From: an uncultured Actinomycetes bacterium
GTDB taxonomy: Bacteria > Actinomycetota > Coriobacteriia > Coriobacteriales > Atopobiaceae
Reading direction: 5' to 3'
NCBI GenBank assembly: GCA_900314645.1
Contig: OMWB01000002.1
Coordinates: 124,001 to 188,000 of the forward strand
Length of the DNA stretch: 64,000 nt
Shown here: piece by piece, positions 24,539-32,981 of the stretch
Numbering within the stretch: the stretch's first letter is position 1
Layout: each line of letters begins with the position of its first letter
Program-made: the position numbers and the translations under genes
The notes under the pieces: generated by a model
Databases searched by the model: none
What the model saw: only the letters and a program-made list of their open reading frames with translations
What the model was told of the DNA's origin: nothing

Positions 24539-25576
24539 CTACCCCAGGAAGTAGAAGCTGTCGGTGGGAAGCGCGCCGCCCACGGAGGCCGGGTCGGAAT
24601 CAAAGAGCGTCTGCAGGTAGCCCGAGAGCGCGGACTGCATCTCAGCGCCGGTAATGCACACCAGATGACAGCTGGGGATGGCCTTGGCCGCAACAGGCTC
24701 TGCATCAATGATGCCAGCCGCTACCACCAGCGGAGCGACGCCCGCGGGGTCAGCATTGGCAGCGTCGACGGAGGCAGCCTGCTGCTCGATGAACTCGGCA
24801 ACTGCCTCGGGATGCTCGGCGAGGAACTCATTGCGCACGATGGTGACGCCAGTCAGCAACTGGGATCCGTCGTCCACGGAGCTGGCCCAGACGTCGGTCA
24901 GGTCGATGACGGCCTTGAGCGCCTCGTTCTTCACGCAGGCAGCCGTCGCAAAGGGCTGGGGCAGGACGCCCACGGCGGTGGCGTCGGCACTGAGGGCCTG
25001 AACGACCTCGGTGGGCTCGCTCTTGAACTCAAGCGTGACCTGGTCGGCGATGCCAGCCTTGTTCAGCAGGAAGTTCATGGCGTACTCGGGCGTGGCGCCC
25101 TTGCCAGTCATGTAGACGGTCTTGCCAGCGAGGTCAGCAAACTGCTGGATGGACTCGTCTCCCGTCACCACGTTGAGTACGCCCAGCGTGTTGATGTCGA
25201 TGACGGAGATGCCACCCTCAGTCTTGTTGTACAGCACGGCCGCGGCGTTTGCCGGAATCAGCGCGATGTCGACCTCGCCCTTGATGACGGCGGGGAGAAT
25301 CTCGTCGGCGGCAGTCGCGATAGTAAACGTGTAGGTGTTGTTCAGCTCGAGGGTGTCAGCATTGCCCATGAACGAGGCGAGGCCAATGGAGGTGGGGCCC
25401 TTCAGCGAGGCGACGTGCACCTCAGCCGGCTCGACAGGCGCGGCTTCAGGCTCTGGCTCAGGCTCAGCCTGAGAGCTAGCTGACTGGCCAGCACAGGCGG
25501 CAATAGCAAGCGCGATGACGAGGGTCACCATCAGAACAAGCCAATTGCGAAGCGTTCCCGTGCGATTCTTTCTCAT
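24539..25576 (-). CDS. ABC importer substrate-binding lipoprotein (NMT1/SsuA-like)
   Basis: A 345-residue lipoprotein. The N-terminus is basic and then hydrophobic, ending in a lipobox IAAC (Cys28). A short Glu-Pro-rich tether follows (residues 37-48). The mature domain contains GPTSIGLASFMG, ADEILPAVIKGEVDIALIPANAAAVLYNK and DLAGKTVYMTGKGATPEY, typical of the NMT1/THI5-like and aliphatic sulfonate-binding family. It delivers substrate to the permease-ATPase fusion encoded immediately downstream. The ATG follows GGAAGGTGAGTTTGC. The substrate is not evident, and no TPP riboswitch motif was found upstream. Confidence 0.88.
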   Translation of the reverse strand: MRKNRTGTLRNWLVLMVTLVIALAIAACAGQSASSQAEPEPEPEAAPVEPAEVHVASLKGPTSIGLASFMGNADTLELNNTYTFTIATAADEILPAVIKGEVDIALIPANAAAVLYNKTEGGISVIDINTLGVLNVVTGDESIQQFADLAGKTVYMTGKGATPEYAMNFLLNKAGIADQVTLEFKSEPTEVVQALSADATAVGVLPQPFATAACVKNEALKAVIDLTDVWASSVDDGSQLLTGVTIVRNEFLAEHPEAVAEFIEQQAASVDAANADPAGVAPLVVAAGIIDAEPVAAKAIPSCHLVCITGAEMQSALSGYLQTLFDSDPASVGGALPTDSFYFLG

Positions 25577-25778
25577 GCAAACTCACCTTCCTGTCATGTG
25601 GCGACGGGCTCTCGGGCCCTCGCGCACCTTCCCTTTCGGGTGTCCTCTTGTCAACCGCAAGCCATCGGGCCGCAGGGTCGTCCTAGCTTACCATGCGGAG
25701 ACGCCTTGGCGAACGCGTCACTCAACCACGCAAGGAAACCGCAAGTTGTACTCATTTGTTTTGGATGACGTAGGCAAC

Positions 25779-26312
25779 CTACTCGGCGTCAAGCACGTCG
25801 TTGCGGTTGATGCTCAAGAGAATCTGATCGAGGTCAAACGTGCCGACAAGCACGGCTTTCACCTCTCCGTCCGCCTGAATGAGGATGCTGCGGTTGGGCG
25901 AGATGCCGAAGGGCTTGGCCCAGCTCATCCGCTCGATATCGGCATAGCGGATGATGCGCTTCTTTCCTATGAAGGGCGTGACCTCAAGATGGTCGTCAAA
26001 GGTAGCCACGCGGTAATGCCGGAGCGCCGCCCACATGACAAACATCACAGTAACGAACGAGGCAAAGAACCCGATCATGGTGGTGATGTCCGCATGAAAG
26101 ACCCCCACCTTGCAAAGCCAACTCAGCAGGAGGCCCAAAAGGCCCATGAAGAACATGGCTAGCGACAGGGCGCCCGTAAGCGCGGAAGGAATCACGTACG
26201 TATCGTGGCGGCTGTGGTGCCGCTCAGACAGTCCCGTACTGATGAACCATTCGGCGAGCGTCGCGATGCTTGGCAGCACGATGCACAGCCCAATGAGCAC
26301 CCAAAGAATCAT
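25779..26312 (-). CDS. membrane protein with C-terminal PH-like domain
   Basis: A 177-residue protein with three hydrophobic segments (about residues 1-20, 45-70 and 77-98) followed by a soluble region (102-177) resembling bacterial PH domains: YRVATFDDHLEVTPFIGKKRIIRYADIERM and ILIQADGEVKAVLVG. Such proteins are usually of unknown function. The ATG at 26312 follows GGGGGTAGGTGCCGC. It is the only gene between the ABC importer leader and pepT. Confidence 0.65.
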   Translation of the reverse strand: MILWVLIGLCIVLPSIATLAEWFISTGLSERHHSRHDTYVIPSALTGALSLAMFFMGLLGLLLSWLCKVGVFHADITTMIGFFASFVTVMFVMWAALRHYRVATFDDHLEVTPFIGKKRIIRYADIERMSWAKPFGISPNRSILIQADGEVKAVLVGTFDLDQILLSINRNDVLDAE

Positions 26313-26559
26313 GCGGCACCTACCCCCTCAGAGCGGGAGGTGATATGTCTATGCGAGTCCCCTGATCTCATAGAGATGATTATGTCCCCTGCCAACCTGT
26401 ATATCACGCAATACAGTACTGGTAACCAGCGCTTTTGTAGATGTAACGCTGGCGTGCGGAGCCTCTCGCCCCGCACGCGGTTGTGCAAATAAGCCGAGCG
26501 TTCAGGTATCACCCGCAGGCGGTAGTGTTACATGGAGAGAACATTCTGGGTGTTTGGAA
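26313..26559. other. non-coding interval upstream of the PH-like gene
   Basis: I see no open reading frame with a ribosome site and no tRNA. GCGTGCGG and CCGCACGC (about 26452-26478) form a short hairpin around CCTCTCGC, and CAGCG with CGCTG lies just before it. The interval probably holds the promoter of the membrane protein and the terminator of pepT's upstream side. Confidence 0.4.
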
Positions 26560-27804
26560 TCATCCCTCGCGAAGCGCCGCAAACTTGGCGACCAGTCGCT
26601 CGAGCAGGTCCACGGTCACCTCAAGACTGCTCACCGGAATGAACTCGCGAATGGAGTGGGCATTGTAGCCACCCGTCGCGATGTTGGGACACGGAAGGCC
26701 ACGGAAGGTGAGCTGCGCGCCATCGGTGCCGCCACGTACCGCCACGATGCTCGGCTCGATGCCCACTTCGCGGTTGGCCTCGAGAGCATAGTCAATGAGG
26801 AACTCGATGCCCTTGAACTGCTCGGCCATGTTGCGGTACTGCTGCTTGATGCGCACCTCGACGGTGCCCTCACCATAGCGCGCGTTCATGAAGGCCGCGA
26901 TGTCGCGCAGCGTCTGCTGACGGCGCTCAAAGCTTGTCGAATCAAAGTCACGCAGGATGTAGGCCAGCTTGACCTCGCTGGCCGAGCCCTCGATGGAGAT
27001 GGGGTGATAGAAGCCTTCGCGGCCCTCGGTATGTTCAGGACGCTCGTGCGCGGGCACCATGCCGTCAAACTCGCCGGCAAGCGTGATGGCGTTGACCATC
27101 ACGTTTTTGGCAGATCCCGGGTGCACCATAACACCATGGATGAACACCTCAGCCTGGCAGGCGCTGAAGCACTCGTAGTTGAACTCGCCGAGCGCCTCGC
27201 CGTCGACGGTGTAGCACCACTTGGCACCAAAGCGCTCGAGGTCGAGCAGCTCCGCACCGTGACCGATTTCCTCGTCAGGCACGAAGGCGATCTTCAGCGT
27301 GGGGTGCGGCAGGTTGGGGTTGGCCTGAATCCGCGCCAGAAGCGAGCAAATCTCGGCCACGCCTGCCTTGTCGTCTGCAGAGAGCAGCGTGGTCCCGTCG
27401 GTGCAGATGATGTCCTGCCCCACGAACTGCGCGAGATCGGGCACCTGCGCCAGGGTGGTGGCAACGGGCTTGCCGTTGACGACTGCCGCAACGAGGTCTC
27501 CGCCCTCGTAGTGCACGATATGCGGCTTGACGTGGTCTGCCGGCGCATCGGGCGCGGTGTCGATGTGCGCACAGAGACCGAGCGCGGGGGCGTCCTCGGC
27601 ACCTGCGGAGGCTGGGACCGAAGCGGTCACATAGGCATGCTCGTCAACTACCACGTCTTCGCAGCCCAAGGCGCGAAGTTCATCGCCCAAGAGGCGCGCC
27701 ATGTCGTGCTGGCCGGGCGTGGAGGGCGTCTGCTCCTCGTTGTTGGGGTCCGACTGAGAGCCCACCTGCACGTAGCGCATGAAGCGCTCAACGACATCTG
27801 ACAT
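26560..27804 (-). CDS. pepT: peptidase T (tripeptidase)
   Basis: A 414-residue M20 family zinc aminopeptidase that removes the N-terminal residue of tripeptides. The first metal motif is LCAHIDTAPDAPAD, then TTLLSADDKAGVAEI (bridging Asp), and the catalytic Glu pair in VPDEEIGHGA. TVDGEALGEFNYECFSA is a PepT-specific stretch, and RGGTDGAQLTFRGLPCPNIATGG closes the active site. The length is typical. The ATG at 27804 follows AGAAAGGAACGTAG. It probably recycles peptides in the cytosol. Confidence 0.95.
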   Translation of the reverse strand: MSDVVERFMRYVQVGSQSDPNNEEQTPSTPGQHDMARLLGDELRALGCEDVVVDEHAYVTASVPASAGAEDAPALGLCAHIDTAPDAPADHVKPHIVHYEGGDLVAAVVNGKPVATTLAQVPDLAQFVGQDIICTDGTTLLSADDKAGVAEICSLLARIQANPNLPHPTLKIAFVPDEEIGHGAELLDLERFGAKWCYTVDGEALGEFNYECFSACQAEVFIHGVMVHPGSAKNVMVNAITLAGEFDGMVPAHERPEHTEGREGFYHPISIEGSASEVKLAYILRDFDSTSFERRQQTLRDIAAFMNARYGEGTVEVRIKQQYRNMAEQFKGIEFLIDYALEANREVGIEPSIVAVRGGTDGAQLTFRGLPCPNIATGGYNAHSIREFIPVSSLEVTVDLLERLVAKFAALREG

Positions 27805-27825
27805 CTACGTTCCTTTCTGATGAAC

Positions 27826-27895
27826 ACCCGAACGAACGGGACAGGCACCGTAGTTCGAAAGACCGAACTACGGTGCCTGTCCCGTTCGTTCGGGT
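27826..27895. repeat. 32-base perfect inverted repeat with GGGACAGG core
   Basis: Arms 27826-27857 and 27864-27895 are perfectly complementary over 32 bases with a six-base loop. The arm contains AACGGGACAGGCACCG. The outermost T of the right arm is the first base of the murI stop codon. Related GGGACA palindromes occur at 35547-35698 and, with GGGGACGGG, at 38202-38259. Confidence 0.85.
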
Positions 27896-28665
27896 CAAAT
27901 ACGCTGCCGAAAGAACCACTGATAGAGAGCGATTTCTTCCGCTGTTTCCTTACTTGATGAGAAGATGACGCTACCGGGGGCGTCGTCGTCTTCCAAAAGG
28001 CCACGCACCGTCAACACAGTGCGCAGCTGGCGGGCCGTTCCCAGACCGCCGTCAAAGAGGGGCACATCTCCCACCACGTCGCGGATGACGTCCTTCACGA
28101 AGGGATAGTGCGTGCATCCCAGCACCACACCGTCCACCGTGCCACGGTATTCACCAACATAACGCTCTACGAGCGCGCGAATCTCAGGAGAGGCGAGGTC
28201 ACCCCGCTCGATGAGATCGACCAAGCCCACGCAGGCAACGGGAATCACCTCGGCCTGGCTCGCCCAGCGCTCCTCAAGGCGCTGGAACTTCTCCAGCGCA
28301 AGCGTGGCAGCCGTTGCCATCACCAGGATGCGGCCCCGCGGAAACGCGAGAACAGCCGGCTTGAGTGCGGGTTCCACTCCAATGATAGGCAGGTCAGGAT
28401 ACTCGTCACGCAACGTTGCGGCCGCAGCGGACGTGGCGGTGTTGCAGGCAATGACGATGGCTTTGGCGCCATCGTCGAGTTGACGCGCGACGATGCCGCG
28501 CGAGAGCTCGAGGATGTCTTCGGCATCACGGTCACCATAGGGTGCGTTCGCCGAGTCTCCAAAGTAGGAGAACCGCTCATGGGGAAGCTCGGCAGCGAGG
28601 CTCTTCAACACGCTGATGCCTCCCACGCCCGAGTCAAATACCCCTATGAAGCCTGACGAACCCAT
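27895..28665 (-). CDS. murI: glutamate racemase
   Basis: A 256-residue racemase that converts L-glutamate to D-glutamate for peptidoglycan. The N-terminal VFDSGVGGISV carries the conserved Asp. The two catalytic cysteines are in VIACNTATSAA and VLGCTHYPF. YFGDSANAPYG is also a MurI signature. The length is typical. The ATG at 28665 follows GAAGGGGACTGC. It starts 42 bases after metH in the same direction and is probably the last gene of the metF-metH operon, an unusual place for a cell-wall gene. Confidence 0.95.
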   Translation of the reverse strand: MGSSGFIGVFDSGVGGISVLKSLAAELPHERFSYFGDSANAPYGDRDAEDILELSRGIVARQLDDGAKAIVIACNTATSAAAATLRDEYPDLPIIGVEPALKPAVLAFPRGRILVMATAATLALEKFQRLEERWASQAEVIPVACVGLVDLIERGDLASPEIRALVERYVGEYRGTVDGVVLGCTHYPFVKDVIRDVVGDVPLFDGGLGTARQLRTVLTVRGLLEDDDAPGSVIFSSSKETAEEIALYQWFFRQRI

Positions 28666-28707
28666 GCAGTCCCCTTCTAGCCGACGCACTCGTCACCCTA
28701 GCATAAA

Positions 28708-31209
28708 CTATCCAAGTACTTCGCCGGCGATGCGGGCGCTTTCAGCAGCGTCCTTGGCGTAGTAGTCAGCACCCACCATCTCGGCGTATTCAGGGTTGAG
28801 CACCGCACCGCCCACGATAACCTTGCACCACGGCGCCTGCACGTGCAGCAGCTGTATGGTCTCGGCCATGGCTGGCACCGTCGTCGTCATGAGGGCGGAA
28901 AGGCCCGCCAGCTTGATGTGATGCTCCACCACGGTATCGGCAACCAACTGCGGGTCTACGTCACGGCCCAGGTCAATCACGTCGTAGCCGTAGTTCTCAA
29001 GCAGCATGCGCACGATGTTCTTGCCGATGTCGTGGATGTCGCCCTTTACGGTAGCAAGTGCGATGGTGCCCTTCGACTCCATACCGCTACCTGCGGAAAG
29101 CTCGCGCAGCACGTTGAAACCCGCCTTGGCGGCCTCCGCGGAAGCCATCAGCTGCGGCAGGAAGAACGTGCCCTTCTCGAAGCGCTCGCCCACCTCGTCA
29201 AGCGCGGGGATGAGCACCTCGTTGATGGCATACATGACGTCATGGGACGCGTCGTCATCGCCCACCAAGGTGCGCACCTCTTCCGGCACGGCCTCTTTGC
29301 GGCCCGTCAGCACGAGGTCGCGGATGCGTTCCTCGGCGGTGGCGGGAGCCTTGGCTCCAACCGATCCGCCCACCGCGGGCGCAGCTGCCGCGCCGCTTGC
29401 AGTTGCCACCACACCGTCCGTGCGGCCAGCATAGGTCTCAATGTAGGCCTGCGCGTTCACATCCTCACCCGTAAGCGCACGCCACGCCGCATAGGCATCC
29501 TGGTAGCGCTCCGAGAGCGGGTTAACGATGGCGAGGTCAAGTCCCGCGCCGAAGCATGCGGTGAGAAACGTGGCGTTGACGAGCATGCGGTACGGCATGC
29601 CAAAACTCACGTTGGAGACGCCCAGCACCGTTCGCACGCCCGGAAGCTCGCGCTTCACGAGGCGCACGGCCTCGATGATCTCGCGCGGCTGGGTCTGGTC
29701 GGTCGAGGCGGCCATGGTCAGGCAGTCAATGACGACGTCCTGGCGCGGGATGCCCAGCGCGTCGGCCGCCGCCACAATCTTGCGCGCCACCGCAAGACGG
29801 CCCTCTGCTGTGGGCGGAATGCCGTCCTCGTCCAGCGTGAGGCCCACGATGGCACACCCGTAGTGCTTGGCAATGGGGAGCACCGTTTCCAGCATCTCCT
29901 GCTTGCCATTGCACGAGTTGATAAGTGCCTTGCCCGGATACGCGCGCACGGCCGCCTCGATGGCCTCGGGGTCAGCGGAGTCAATCTGGAGCGGCAGCGT
30001 GGTCACGCCAGAGAGCTCGCTCACCAGCCGCACGAGGGTGGCCTTCTCATCAATCTCGGGCAGGCCGGCGTTCACGTCGAGGATCTGCGCGCCTGCATTG
30101 GCCTGGTTGATGGCTTCGCTCATCACGTAGTCGTGGTTGCCCGAGCGCAGGGCTTCCTTCAGGCGCTTCTTGCCCGTAGGGTTGATGCGCTCGCCAATGA
30201 CGCCCACCTCGCCAGGCGCAAGCGCCACCAGCTGCTGGGCACTTGTCACCGTAAAGTGGCTGTTCAGAGCACGCCCCGCCGGCGTGCGATCTACCAGCAG
30301 GTTCTTCTCCTGCGCAATGAACTCCGGCGAGGTGCCGCAGCAACCGCCGATGATGCTCACGCCCGCGCGCACCATACGCTTCACCGCATGGCTGTATTCG
30401 AGCGGCTTGATGGAGTAGTACGTCTTGCCTTCGTGCACGTGCGGAAGGCCCGCGTTGGCCTGTGCCATCACGGGACAGCTGGCCCACGGAAGCATGCGCT
30501 CAATGAGCGGAGCCACGTCCTCCGGACCAAGACTGCAGTTGATGCCCAGCACGTCAGCACCCAAGGCGGATAGGGTCACCGCAGCCACCTCAGGCGTGGT
30601 GCCCAAGAAGGTGCGGCCATCTTCGTCAAAAGTCATGGTGACGAATGCGGGCAGATCAGAGTTCTCCTTCACCGCCAGTAGGGCCGCCTTGGCCTCGGCG
30701 AGGTCCGCCATCGTCTCGATGATGAAAAGGTCTGCGCCAGCCGCATCGGCAGCTCGCACCTGCTGGGCAAAGAGCTCGTAAGCCTCGTCAAAAGCAAGGG
30801 TGCCCATGGGTTGCAGCAGCGCACCGGTGGGGCCGATGTCTGCCGCCACATAGCGCGCACCAGACGCCCGAGCGCAACTGATCGCCGCGTCAAAGATCTG
30901 CTCGACCGTAGCGGCCTCGCCCAGCTTCATGGCGTTGGCACCGAAGGTGTTGGTGGTGACCACTTCAGAGCCCGCAGCCACATAGGAGGCATGAATCTCT
31001 CGAATCTGGTCGGGATTGGTGAGGCAGAGGAGCTCGGGCACCTCGCCCGCCGCCAGGCCTCGTGCCTGAAGCTGCGTTCCCATGGCGCCGTCAAACAGCA
31101 GAAAGTCCTTGCCAGCCAGCACGCGCGACAGGTGCTCGTCCTTCACGCGTAGCGTACGCACCGCGCGATGGCCTTGGGGCGTCACCCAGCTCTTGGGATC
31201 GCTACTCAT
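28708..31209 (-). CDS. metH: cobalamin-dependent methionine synthase lacking the reactivation domain
   Basis: An 833-residue enzyme that transfers the methyl group from 5-methyltetrahydrofolate to homocysteine. Domain order: homocysteine/zinc domain (LLFDGAMGTQLQARG; zinc Cys in GINCSLGPE and IGGCCGTSPE), pterin-binding domain (VGVIGERINPTGKK, DVNAGLPEIDEKA), then the cobalamin cap and Rossmann domains with DIHDIGKN, whose His coordinates cobalt. It is about 390 residues shorter than full-length MetH because the SAM-dependent reactivation domain is missing; that function is supplied by the gene upstream. The ATG at 31209 follows GGGAGGTTTCGC. Confidence 0.95.
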   Translation of the reverse strand: MSSDPKSWVTPQGHRAVRTLRVKDEHLSRVLAGKDFLLFDGAMGTQLQARGLAAGEVPELLCLTNPDQIREIHASYVAAGSEVVTTNTFGANAMKLGEAATVEQIFDAAISCARASGARYVAADIGPTGALLQPMGTLAFDEAYELFAQQVRAADAAGADLFIIETMADLAEAKAALLAVKENSDLPAFVTMTFDEDGRTFLGTTPEVAAVTLSALGADVLGINCSLGPEDVAPLIERMLPWASCPVMAQANAGLPHVHEGKTYYSIKPLEYSHAVKRMVRAGVSIIGGCCGTSPEFIAQEKNLLVDRTPAGRALNSHFTVTSAQQLVALAPGEVGVIGERINPTGKKRLKEALRSGNHDYVMSEAINQANAGAQILDVNAGLPEIDEKATLVRLVSELSGVTTLPLQIDSADPEAIEAAVRAYPGKALINSCNGKQEMLETVLPIAKHYGCAIVGLTLDEDGIPPTAEGRLAVARKIVAAADALGIPRQDVVIDCLTMAASTDQTQPREIIEAVRLVKRELPGVRTVLGVSNVSFGMPYRMLVNATFLTACFGAGLDLAIVNPLSERYQDAYAAWRALTGEDVNAQAYIETYAGRTDGVVATASGAAAAPAVGGSVGAKAPATAEERIRDLVLTGRKEAVPEEVRTLVGDDDASHDVMYAINEVLIPALDEVGERFEKGTFFLPQLMASAEAAKAGFNVLRELSAGSGMESKGTIALATVKGDIHDIGKNIVRMLLENYGYDVIDLGRDVDPQLVADTVVEHHIKLAGLSALMTTTVPAMAETIQLLHVQAPWCKVIVGGAVLNPEYAEMVGADYYAKDAAESARIAGEVLG

Positions 31210-31274
31210 GCGAAACCTCCCTCGTCTTGCAAGCGCCACACGGGACAGAAAGGGACCAACTATCCCCTAGTGTC

Positions 31275-32003
31275 TCACTCTTTGGCGCCTCCCGTACATG
31301 GTGTGCCCGCTCTTCGCAACGTGCACCAGTCGCGCAGGTTGCAGGCTGAACAGCCCGGGCGTGCCCCCTTCTGCGGGACCTCGAAATAGCCCACCACGGC
31401 CGTGACGCTCTTGGTGGGAACCATCAGCAGGCTAGGCGTCAAGGTGACGCCGAGACGTCGCTGCGCATCGAGTGCCGCCAGCAGCGTTGGCTGGCAGCTC
31501 AACGGCAAATCACCGTACCCCGGCGAAAAGCGCCAGTTGGTATACAAACCGCGAGCTGCAGCATCGGCAACAAGCAGCGCCTCGGCGGCATCTGCCGCAC
31601 GCTCGATAGCCGCCGTTGCCGCCGCGTCAAACAGTACCTGGCCGAGCGGGTCGGTGAGCGAGAGCCTTCGCAGCTCCTGGTCAACACCCACACCAAGCGT
31701 CACTGCCATGACGCCCACGGCAACCGCACCAGCAAGATGCTCGGCAATGCTTGTGCCCTCAAGGCGAAGGGCACATTCTGCAAGGCGAAGCTCCGGCACG
31801 CCAGTCTCACTCACCGTGCGCTCCGCCACGTCAAAGGCGCGCAGGCAGGCACGTGGGCGGGCAACCTCCAGACACCGAGCGACGGATTCCGCCAGTCGCG
31901 TCTCAAGCTCTGGGGTAACCTCCTGCCCGCGATGGCCGAGGTAGCGCAAGACCTCAGCGCGGTCGACGGAATCGACCTTCAGCTGCCCGACCATCAACGC
32001 CAC
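31275..32003 (-). CDS. stand-alone methionine synthase reactivation protein
   Basis: A 242-residue protein matching the C-terminal activation domain of MetH, which uses SAM and an electron donor to restore oxidised cobalamin. The diagnostic WRFSPGYGDLPLSCQP is at about residues 157-172, and LTPSLLMVPTKSVTAVVGYF follows. The C-terminus has four cysteines (CSACNLRDWC and GTPC) that might bind metal or serve redox. The GTG start at 32003 lies four bases after the metF stop. It sits between metF and metH, which fits a split MetH. An ATG at 31994 is an alternative start. Confidence 0.88.
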   Translation of the reverse strand: MALMVGQLKVDSVDRAEVLRYLGHRGQEVTPELETRLAESVARCLEVARPRACLRAFDVAERTVSETGVPELRLAECALRLEGTSIAEHLAGAVAVGVMAVTLGVGVDQELRRLSLTDPLGQVLFDAAATAAIERAADAAEALLVADAAARGLYTNWRFSPGYGDLPLSCQPTLLAALDAQRRLGVTLTPSLLMVPTKSVTAVVGYFEVPQKGARPGCSACNLRDWCTLRRAGTPCTGGAKE

Positions 32004-32007
32004 GACG

Positions 32008-32877
32008 TTACGCCTTCAGGTACCCGCACCCCACGAGCGCGTCGTAGGTTGCCTTGCCAATCTCGGGGTGATTCATGCTGTAGATATGGATGCCGTCCAC
32101 GCCATTGGCCGCGAGGTCACAGATCTGCTCGATGGCGTACTCCATGCCGGCGCGTGCCTGGGCACGCTTGTCGTCGCCCGCTGCCACCAGCCGCTTCACG
32201 ACCTTGGCCGGAATCGAGGCGCCGCACGTAAAGGCCATGCGCTGAAGCTGCGCCGCGCTGGTGAACGGCATGATGCCTGCAACGATGGGAATCTTGATGC
32301 GGTAGCGCAGGCAGAGCTCGCGGAAGTGATAGAAGTCCTCGTTCCTGAAGAAGAGCTGGCTCACCAGGAAGTCTGCGCCGGCCTCCTGCTTGAGGTACAG
32401 ATGCTCGAGCGACTTCTCAAGGCTTTCGCACTCAACGTGCCCCTCGGGATAGCATGCCGCGCCCACGCAGACCTCAGGCATGGTGTCCTTGATGCGCCTG
32501 ATGAGGTCAGAGGCATAGGTGAAGTCAACCGTATCGGCTCCGGGGCGGTGGTCGCCACGCAGCGCGAGCACGTTCTGGATGCCCGCATCGCGAATCTTGC
32601 GGAGGTTGTCGTCAACCTCGTCGGCCGTGGCCCCCATACAGGTCAGGTGAACCAAGGCATTGACGCCCAGCTCGCGCTCGATGTCATGGGCGATGGTGAA
32701 GGTGTTGCCCGAGTTACCCGAACCACCAGCGGAGAAGGTCACGCTGATCCAGTCGGGGTGGTACTCAGAGAGGGCACGAGAGACTTCTCGCGCCTGCTCG
32801 ATGGGCAGGTCGCCTCGCGGCGGGAAGATCTCGAACGAGAACGTCTGACGATCTTTGAGGATATCGCTGATTCTCAT
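32008..32877 (-). CDS. metF: methylenetetrahydrofolate reductase
   Basis: A 289-residue FAD enzyme that reduces 5,10-methylenetetrahydrofolate to the 5-methyl form used by MetH. Signatures are FSFEIFPPRGD with catalytic Glu, WISVTFSAGGSG, the folate-binding VLALRGDHR, and FLVSQLFFRNEDFYHF followed by PIVAGIMPFTSA. Length is normal. The ATG at 32877 follows GAAGGGAATTGCC. It is the first gene of a metF / reactivation / metH / murI unit, with intergenic gaps of 4, 65 and 42 bases. Confidence 0.95.
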   Translation of the reverse strand: MRISDILKDRQTFSFEIFPPRGDLPIEQAREVSRALSEYHPDWISVTFSAGGSGNSGNTFTIAHDIERELGVNALVHLTCMGATADEVDDNLRKIRDAGIQNVLALRGDHRPGADTVDFTYASDLIRRIKDTMPEVCVGAACYPEGHVECESLEKSLEHLYLKQEAGADFLVSQLFFRNEDFYHFRELCLRYRIKIPIVAGIMPFTSAAQLQRMAFTCGASIPAKVVKRLVAAGDDKRAQARAGMEYAIEQICDLAANGVDGIHIYSMNHPEIGKATYDALVGCGYLKA

Positions 32878-32895
32878 GGCAATTCCCTTCATTGT

Positions 32896-32945
32896 GGTCC
32901 GTCACGACATGGTACCCGACCGCTGTTTCACATAAGTGACGGACC
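32896..32945. promoter_or_regulatory. inverted repeat in the metF leader
   Basis: GGTCCGTCAC and GTGACGGACC are perfect 10-base arms separated by 30 bases, just upstream of the metF ribosome site. It could be a leader stem or a paired operator. I could not match it to a SAM, SAH or cobalamin riboswitch. Confidence 0.35.
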
Positions 32946-32981
32946 TGCAGGATGAGGTCCGGCGCTTGACCTCGAACCGCA

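Noticed and set aside
25577..25778. Possible TPP or guanidine riboswitch upstream of the ABC importer
   Set aside because: The CUGAGA and other conserved core elements of TPP are absent and the guanidine motif order does not fit. Only short GC-rich hairpins are visible.
26313..26559. Possible tRNA or small RNA in the interval before the PH-like gene
   Set aside because: No TΨC-like GTTCGA sequence, acceptor pairing or cloverleaf could be found on either strand.
28843..30573. A 576-codon open frame on the plus strand opposite metH
   Set aside because: It is antisense to a clear methionine synthase and has no ribosome site or recognisable motif. Long antisense frames are expected from the high third-position GC.
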